6,335 nt of DNA from UBA8437 sp003445035 (GTDB lineage Bacteria; Planctomycetota; Planctomycetia; Planctomycetales; Planctomycetaceae): positions 1 to 6,335 of the forward strand of contig CALCHI010000246.1 of assembly GCA_937901285.1 (NCBI GenBank), read 5' to 3'. Below the pieces are notes generated by a model. That model saw only the letters and a program-made list of their open reading frames with translations, had not been told where the DNA came from and did no database searches. The position numbers were made by a program, and so were the translations under genes. Below, in pieces: positions 1-3,736 of the stretch (position 1 is its first letter; the number at the start of each line of letters is the position of its first letter).

Positions 1-315
1 CCACTTCCCGGGCTGGTTGCCGCCACCGGCATTGATGTAGTCGGTGATGCCGGTCCGTGACGGGTATTTGCCAGTCAGGATGCTGGCCCGAGTGGGGCTG
101 CAGACCGGGCAGGCGGCATAGGCATTGGTGAATTTCATCCCCGACCGGGCCAGTCCATCGACATGTGGCGTGTCGTAAAACGAGCTGCCGAAACAGCCCA
201 GGTCGGTCCAGCCGAGGTCATCGACCAGAAAGAACACCACGTTGGTCCGCTCGGACGCTAATGACACTCGCGGAACCAGCAGGATCAGCACCACGAGCCA
301 CGACCAGCCCCGCAT
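1..315 (-). CDS. Exported sulfatase, N-terminal part (runs off left edge)
   Basis: Sulfatases hydrolyse sulfate esters, in planctomycetes often on polysaccharides, and need a cysteine converted to formylglycine. Only the first 105 codons are in the window; the frame is still open at base 1. Residues 1-20 form a typical signal peptide (MRGWSWLVVL, then ILLVPRVSLA), so the enzyme should be exported. Residues 30-36 (LVDDLGW) hold the paired aspartates D32 and D33, which bind calcium in this family. The core motif C72-S-P-T-R76 marks C72 as the formylglycine residue, followed by ASILTGKYPSR, the standard sulfatase signature. The ATG at 315 is chosen because AGGGAG lies 9 bases upstream and it directly precedes the signal peptide. 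It begins four bases after the stop of the upstream transporter gene, so co-translation is likely. The substrate cannot be inferred because the C-terminal specificity part is missing. Confidence 0.95.
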   Translation of the reverse strand, partial: MRGWSWLVVLILLVPRVSLASERTNVVFFLVDDLGWTDLGCFGSSFYDTPHVDGLARSGMKFTNAYAACPVCSPTRASILTGKYPSRTGITDYINAGGGNQPGKW

Positions 316-319
316 GCCT

Positions 320-2029
320 TCACTCTCCCTGGTCATCCGGATCCGAGGGAGCCGCCCCGGTGTCTGGAGTCTCGGAACCGGAGGGCACGGAAACGCCGCC
401 ACCCGAATTGCCACCTCGAACAACGTGGACCACGCCGGCCAACAACAGAAAGGCGACAACCCCTCCCACGCCATACCACTGCGTTTTGCTCCAGATCGAC
501 CACCCGGCTCCCACCGTCGCTGCGGCCAGCGCCACGCACATCGCGGCGTTGACCAGGTTGCGGCGTCCGCCCTGTGGGAGGTGTTCGCCCAGCATGCGGC
601 GGTTGTTCATCATCAGGAAAAATGTCAGGTAAGCAATCGGCAACAGCACCATCCCGAAGACACTGGTCGGTACCGCCAGCCAGAACCGGGCCTCGCCATC
701 ACCCCACAGGAACAGGAATCCCAGGGCACCGGTAATCCCGGGCAGCAGGCTCCAGATGCGGTGCTGAATTCCCGAGGCCGGGATCCCGATCATCTCGCAG
801 ACAGTGAACCCGTTGATCAGCATCAAGATGATGATCGTCGAGAAGGCCATGCCGACCACGCCGATTCCGAAGACGACGTGAGCCACGGTGCGGCCGGTCA
901 ACTTCTCGAGCGTGTTGGCCAGCAGGAAGGCATCCCGCTGGACCAACATCGCTGCGATCTTCCGGTCGGCCAGTTCGATCTCTCCGGAGCCGTCCAGGTG
1001 CTTCGCCAGTCCTTCGACGTTCTTTTCGTACCCGCCCTGCAACTTGTCGGTGATTCCCGGAGTCGCCGGACCCTCGCCCACAAGTCCCGGATCGAACTGC
1101 CCGTGGAACTGGCTGGCCGAGGCGATCACGACGCAACTGGTCGCCAGCACGAAGGGGATAAACAGGCCAACCGAGAGATCGAAGATGGCCAACCCGCGAA
1201 AATCTCGATCCCAACCCCGCTTGAGCATCGAGTAGGGCAACAAGAAGGTCATGTTGATTCCGACGGCCGTCGCCGCAGCGGTCACCATCCGGTCACGTTG
1301 TGTCGAGAGGATCTGTTCTCGCCAGTATTCGGCGTGGGTCGAATCTTTCAGCGCCGTCTCGAATGCCGCCGCCGGCCGGTCCAGCAATGACAGGTCGGGA
1401 ATGAAACCGGACAGGATCTCGCCCCAGGCCAAGCCCCCCCCTTTTGAGGACATCGCGATCACCACTCCGAAAAAGCTCAGAACGACGATTGCCACCATCG
1501 ACTTCAACAGAATCTCGAAGAGCTTCAGCCCCCAGCCACCGCTCTCGTAGAACCAGATCACCAGCGCTGACACACCGAACAGCAGCCCCACAGCGATGTA
1601 TTTGCCGGTGTCGCCGCCGAACAGTTCCGGAAACAGGTTCTGCTGTATCGCCGCGGTGCCGAGAGAAAACTGGGGCATCGCCCAGACCAGGTTGGCCATC
1701 AGCGTGGCAATCGCCCAGCCCCAGCCCAGCACCGGGTTGACGTGACGATTGATCGCGTCGAAGGGCCGTTCACCGGTCGAGAGTGCGACATAGCCGATGG
1801 CACTGAGCATCACGATGCCCAGAATCATCATCAACGGCTGCAGCCACATCATCTCGTAACCGCCGATGACTCCCAGGTAGAGACTGCCGGCCAGCGAACC
1901 ACCGCCGAGCGTGATCGCCCCCTGCAACCAACCAGGACCCGACAGGCGGCCGTAGGTCATCAGCGTGGCCAGCATCCCCTTCTGCTTCGCGTCGAGAATG
2001 GCCTGGCGATCTTGTTCTACCTGTGACAT
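320..2029 (-). CDS. NRAMP-fold membrane transporter lacking canonical metal ligands
   Basis: This 569-residue protein shows about 12 hydrophobic segments, roughly at 32-53, 56-83, 104-125, 144-161, 170-194, 250-270, 278-304, 382-408, 425-442, 447-475, 490-515 and 519-537. The first two segments align without gaps to bacterial MntH from memory: GPGWLQGAIT at 31-40 matches the GPxF start of TM1, and GYEMMW at 57-62 matches GYQLLW. The Asp-Pro-Gly-Asn motif is replaced by G42-G43-G44-S45, and the Met-Pro-His motif of TM6 by about T261-F262-L263. Manganese or iron transport by the usual mechanism is therefore doubtful. A hydrophilic loop (about 305-380) between TM7 and TM8 and a Gly/Ser/Asp-rich tail (539-569) make it longer than MntH (about 410). 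Start ATG 2029 has only a weak GGACGGA-like ribosome site. It is followed by the sulfatase after four bases. Fold assignment is fairly sure; the substrate is unknown. Confidence 0.85.
   Translation of the reverse strand: MSQVEQDRQAILDAKQKGMLATLMTYGRLSGPGWLQGAITLGGGSLAGSLYLGVIGGYEMMWLQPLMMILGIVMLSAIGYVALSTGERPFDAINRHVNPVLGWGWAIATLMANLVWAMPQFSLGTAAIQQNLFPELFGGDTGKYIAVGLLFGVSALVIWFYESGGWGLKLFEILLKSMVAIVVLSFFGVVIAMSSKGGGLAWGEILSGFIPDLSLLDRPAAAFETALKDSTHAEYWREQILSTQRDRMVTAAATAVGINMTFLLPYSMLKRGWDRDFRGLAIFDLSVGLFIPFVLATSCVVIASASQFHGQFDPGLVGEGPATPGITDKLQGGYEKNVEGLAKHLDGSGEIELADRKIAAMLVQRDAFLLANTLEKLTGRTVAHVVFGIGVVGMAFSTIIILMLINGFTVCEMIGIPASGIQHRIWSLLPGITGALGFLFLWGDGEARFWLAVPTSVFGMVLLPIAYLTFFLMMNNRRMLGEHLPQGGRRNLVNAAMCVALAAATVGAGWSIWSKTQWYGVGGVVAFLLLAGVVHVVRGGNSGGGVSVPSGSETPDTGAAPSDPDDQGE
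323..330 (-). promoter_or_regulatory. Ribosome binding site of the sulfatase, inside the transporter 3' end
   Basis: AGGGAGAG lies within the last codons of the transporter (Gln-Gly-Glu, then TGA), 7 bases before the sulfatase ATG at 315. Ribosomes ending the transporter cover this site, which suggests translational coupling. It also fixes the sulfatase start. Confidence 0.7.
1434..1445 (-). repeat. Homopolymer tract A4-G8 inside the transporter gene
   Basis: On the coding (minus) strand AAAA is followed by eight G, encoding Lys196 and Gly197-199 in the loop after the fifth membrane segment. This is the longest single-base run I noticed in the window. Loss or gain of one G would shift the frame and meet a stop within about 40 codons in either case, truncating the transporter. 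Confidence 0.6.
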
Positions 2030-2040
2030 GGGTCATCCGT

Positions 2041-2060
2041 CCCGTACGGGGTGTGTACAC
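2041..2060. promoter_or_regulatory. Two adjacent palindromes upstream of the transporter start
   Basis: CCCGTACGGG (2041-2050) and GTGTACAC (2053-2060) are each perfectly self-complementary and share a GTAC core. Their centres are 11 bases apart, about one helical turn, and they lie 12-31 bases before the transporter ATG at 2029. They could be a tandem protein-binding site or overlap the ribosome site region. Short palindromes also occur by chance at this GC content. Confidence 0.25.
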
Positions 2061-2080
2061 CTGAAGCGCGTGCCGCCGAT

Positions 2081-2099
2081 TGTGCCACGCGACGGCACA
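2081..2099. repeat. Inverted repeat in the DUF1501-transporter gap
   Basis: TGTGCC (2081-2086) and GGCACA (2094-2099) form a 6-base-pair stem with a 7-base loop. It sits 52-70 bases upstream of the transporter start. It could be an operator or a second terminator-like hairpin; position is the only support. Confidence 0.25.
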
Positions 2100-2128
2100 C
2101 GGCGAAAGCGAGCTACAACGAGCCAACC

Positions 2129-2148
2129 CGACGGACAACAATCCGTCG
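2129..2148 (-). terminator. Hairpin just downstream of the DUF1501 stop codon
   Basis: CGACGGA (2129-2135) and TCCGTCG (2142-2148) form a perfect 7-base-pair stem around a 6-base loop. It begins 6 bases after the TAG stop at 2157-2155. On the minus strand no U-run follows (GGTTGGCTCGTTG), so it is not a textbook intrinsic terminator; it may weaken read-through or protect the mRNA 3' end. Confidence 0.35.
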
Positions 2149-2154
2149 CACCGC

Positions 2155-3537
2155 CTACAGCAGCGAATGGACCGGGCTGCCCTGCACGACGAAGTGCGGT
2201 CGGCCGGTCGGGTCCACCACCCGCGTGTCCGAGCCGTAGCCCAGGCAGTGGTAGATCGTGGCAATGAAGTCGCGAACGTGGACCGGATTGTCGGCCGGGT
2301 ATCCGGCAATCTTGTCGCTGGAACCGTACACCTGCCCGCCGCGGATTCCCCCGCCGGCCAGCACCGTGCTGTAAACCGGACCCCAGTGGTCACGTCCGGC
2401 CTTCTTGTTCACCTTCGGCGTCCGTCCGAATTCGCCCGTCCAGGCAATCAGCGTCTCGTCCAACTGCCCGCGTTCCGAGAGGTCTTCGATCAATGCCGAA
2501 AACGCCCGGTCCATCGGTGGCAGCAGCATGTCCTTCATGACCTTGAAATGCTTGTCGTGGGTATCGAAGTTCTTCGTCGAGTGCAGGAACATCCAGGGCA
2601 CCGTCACCAGGCCCACTCCCGCTTCGACCAGCCGCCGTGCCACCAGGCAACTGCGGCCGAACTTGTTGTCCCCGTAGCGGGCCAGCGTCTCGGGCGACTC
2701 GTCGTCGATCGTGAACGCTCGCCAGGCCGAGTTCGAGCCAAGGATGTCCAGGGCCTGCTGCTGGAACCGCCCGTAGTTGGCTTCGGCCGCCGAGACGTCG
2801 GGGCGAGACTGCTCGACACGGGAGAGCAACTCCTGGCGGCTGACCTGCCGCTGGTCTCCGACTCCCTTGGGGGGACGGAAGCCGGGCGGAAGCGTACCGG
2901 GCTTCCACGATTCGTCGATCAACATCAACGGGTCGAAGTTCGGACCCAGGAACCCGGCGTGCTGACCGCCCCACTGGAAGTTGTTCTGGTCGCCGATACG
3001 AACCGGCAGGTGCACCGAGGCCGGCAACCCGTTTTGGTCACCACGCAGCTGCCGTATAACACCTCCGACACACGGAGGATCGACGCGGTCCATCTGGGGC
3101 TCGCCACGGGTCCGTGGAGCGTTCTTCAGACCGGTCATGTTGTAGTGAACGCCGATCCCGTGCGTGTTGCTGTTGTGATAGGTCGAACGGATGACCGAGT
3201 AACGGTGGGCCTGTCTCGCCATCATCGGCAGGTGCTCGCAGACCTCGATCCCCGGCACGCTGGTCTCGATCGGATTGAAGTCGCCCCGGTATCCCTGGTT
3301 GGCCTTCGGCTTCATGTCGAAGGTCTCCTGCTGGGCCGGACCGCCGGTCATGTAGAGCAGGATGCAGGACTTGGCCTGGCCCGAGGTCCCAGCGGCCTGG
3401 GCCGCGGTCGCCTCGCGACCCACCAGCAGGTCGGTCAGCGACATTCCGAAACCCGACAGACCTCCGGCCGTCAGCCCCGATTTCAGGAAGCTGCGTCGCC
3501 GCATCGCCAGCGTCTGGTCCACCTGTTTCGGCCTCAT
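2155..3537 (-). CDS. DUF1501 family protein, Tat-exported
   Basis: This is a complete 460-residue member of DUF1501, a family expanded in Planctomycetota and related by fold to alkaline phosphatases and sulfatases; no reaction is established for it. The N-terminus has a twin-arginine signal, R14-R15-S-F-L-K19, followed by a weakly hydrophobic stretch to about residue 38 and an Ala-rich region (43-49) that suits cleavage, so folded export is expected. Family landmarks are TGGPAQQETFD (64-74), HNSNTHG (121-127), FDTHDKH (324-330), GEFGRTPK (368-375), GRDHWG (381-386) and VRDFIATIYHCLG (421-433). D325, H330, D383 and H384 are candidate metal ligands by analogy with the phosphatase fold (inference). 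Start 3537 is preferred because GGAG lies 10 bases upstream; M12, just before the arginines, lacks a good ribosome site. It is divergent from the dehydrogenase-cytochrome gene, 199 bases away. DUF1501 genes commonly pair with DUF1549/DUF1553 cytochrome-type genes, which are not seen here. Confidence 0.93.
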   Translation of the reverse strand: MRPKQVDQTLAMRRRSFLKSGLTAGGLSGFGMSLTDLLVGREATAAQAAGTSGQAKSCILLYMTGGPAQQETFDMKPKANQGYRGDFNPIETSVPGIEVCEHLPMMARQAHRYSVIRSTYHNSNTHGIGVHYNMTGLKNAPRTRGEPQMDRVDPPCVGGVIRQLRGDQNGLPASVHLPVRIGDQNNFQWGGQHAGFLGPNFDPLMLIDESWKPGTLPPGFRPPKGVGDQRQVSRQELLSRVEQSRPDVSAAEANYGRFQQQALDILGSNSAWRAFTIDDESPETLARYGDNKFGRSCLVARRLVEAGVGLVTVPWMFLHSTKNFDTHDKHFKVMKDMLLPPMDRAFSALIEDLSERGQLDETLIAWTGEFGRTPKVNKKAGRDHWGPVYSTVLAGGGIRGGQVYGSSDKIAGYPADNPVHVRDFIATIYHCLGYGSDTRVVDPTGRPHFVVQGSPVHSLL

Positions 3538-3574
3538 GCCGCCATGTCTCCGCGTGAGATTGTTTCCGCCTGTG

Positions 3575-3604
3575 ATTCTACTGATCGGCGATTCGTCGGA
3601 TCAA
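3575..3604 (-). promoter_or_regulatory. Candidate sigma70-like promoter of the DUF1501 gene
   Basis: On the minus strand, TTGATC (3604-3599, four of six matches to TTGACA) is followed after 18 bases by TAGAAT (3580-3575, five of six matches to TATAAT). Transcription would begin near 3568, leaving an untranslated leader of about 30 bases before ATG 3537, with GGAG at 3551-3548 inside it. Promoter consensus in planctomycetes is not well defined, so this is a sequence-match prediction only. Confidence 0.4.
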
Positions 3605-3616
3605 GGTGCATTGATC
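3599..3616. repeat. Perfect 6-6-6 inverted repeat, candidate operator
   Basis: GATCAA (3599-3604), spacer GGTGCA (3605-3610) and TTGATC (3611-3616) form a perfect inverted repeat. The half-site centres are 12 bases apart, a geometry common for dimeric helix-turn-helix repressors. It lies in the divergent region between DUF1501 and the dehydrogenase-cytochrome gene, and its left arm is the predicted -35 of the DUF1501 promoter. A protein bound here would block that promoter. It could also arise by chance; no regulator gene is in the window. Confidence 0.35.
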
Positions 3617-3722
3617 TTTCCTGGCCCGACAAATCACCTTCGGCATCCGCTCCAGGCGACTCGGTTGTCGTGGTTGTCAGGATTTCCAGACGGTATGCTG
3701 AGTGCCGCTTTGATTCGCATCC

Positions 3723-3729
3723 AGGGGAG
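3723..3729 (+). promoter_or_regulatory. Ribosome binding site supporting the GTG start of the dehydrogenase-cytochrome gene
   Basis: AGGGGAG ends 7 bases before GTG 3737, an ideal spacing. An in-frame ATG 14 codons upstream (3695) has no comparable purine run and would add residues MLSAALIRIQGSSS in front of the signal peptide. The GTG is therefore the better start, even though ATG-only gene callers would miss it. Confidence 0.7.
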
Positions 3730-3736
3730 TTCTTCC

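Noticed and set aside
336..343. ATCCGGAT palindrome near the transporter 3' end
   Set aside because: Short, within coding sequence, and expected by chance several times in a window of this size.
242..1390. Plus-strand open frame of 382 codons opposite the transporter and sulfatase
   Set aside because: Composition is that of an antisense shadow (rich in Arg, Gln, Asp, His) with no domain motif; the minus strand encodes clear membrane segments here.
3062..3078. CCTCCG-ACACA-CGGAGG hairpin
   Set aside because: It lies inside the DUF1501 coding region and is a chance stem expected in GC-rich sequence; no terminator or regulatory role is indicated.
3502..3504. Met12 of the DUF1501 protein as the true start, directly before the arginines
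   Set aside because: No ribosome site at a useful distance; the ATG at 3537 has GGAG 10 bases upstream. The short extension before a twin-arginine motif is common.
3674..3699. TTGTCA (3674-3679) and TATGCT (3694-3699) as a plus-strand promoter for the dehydrogenase-cytochrome gene
   Set aside because: The spacing is only 14 bases, too short for a sigma70 promoter, and the alternative TTGTCG at 3665 is 23 bases away. Either is too weak to annotate.
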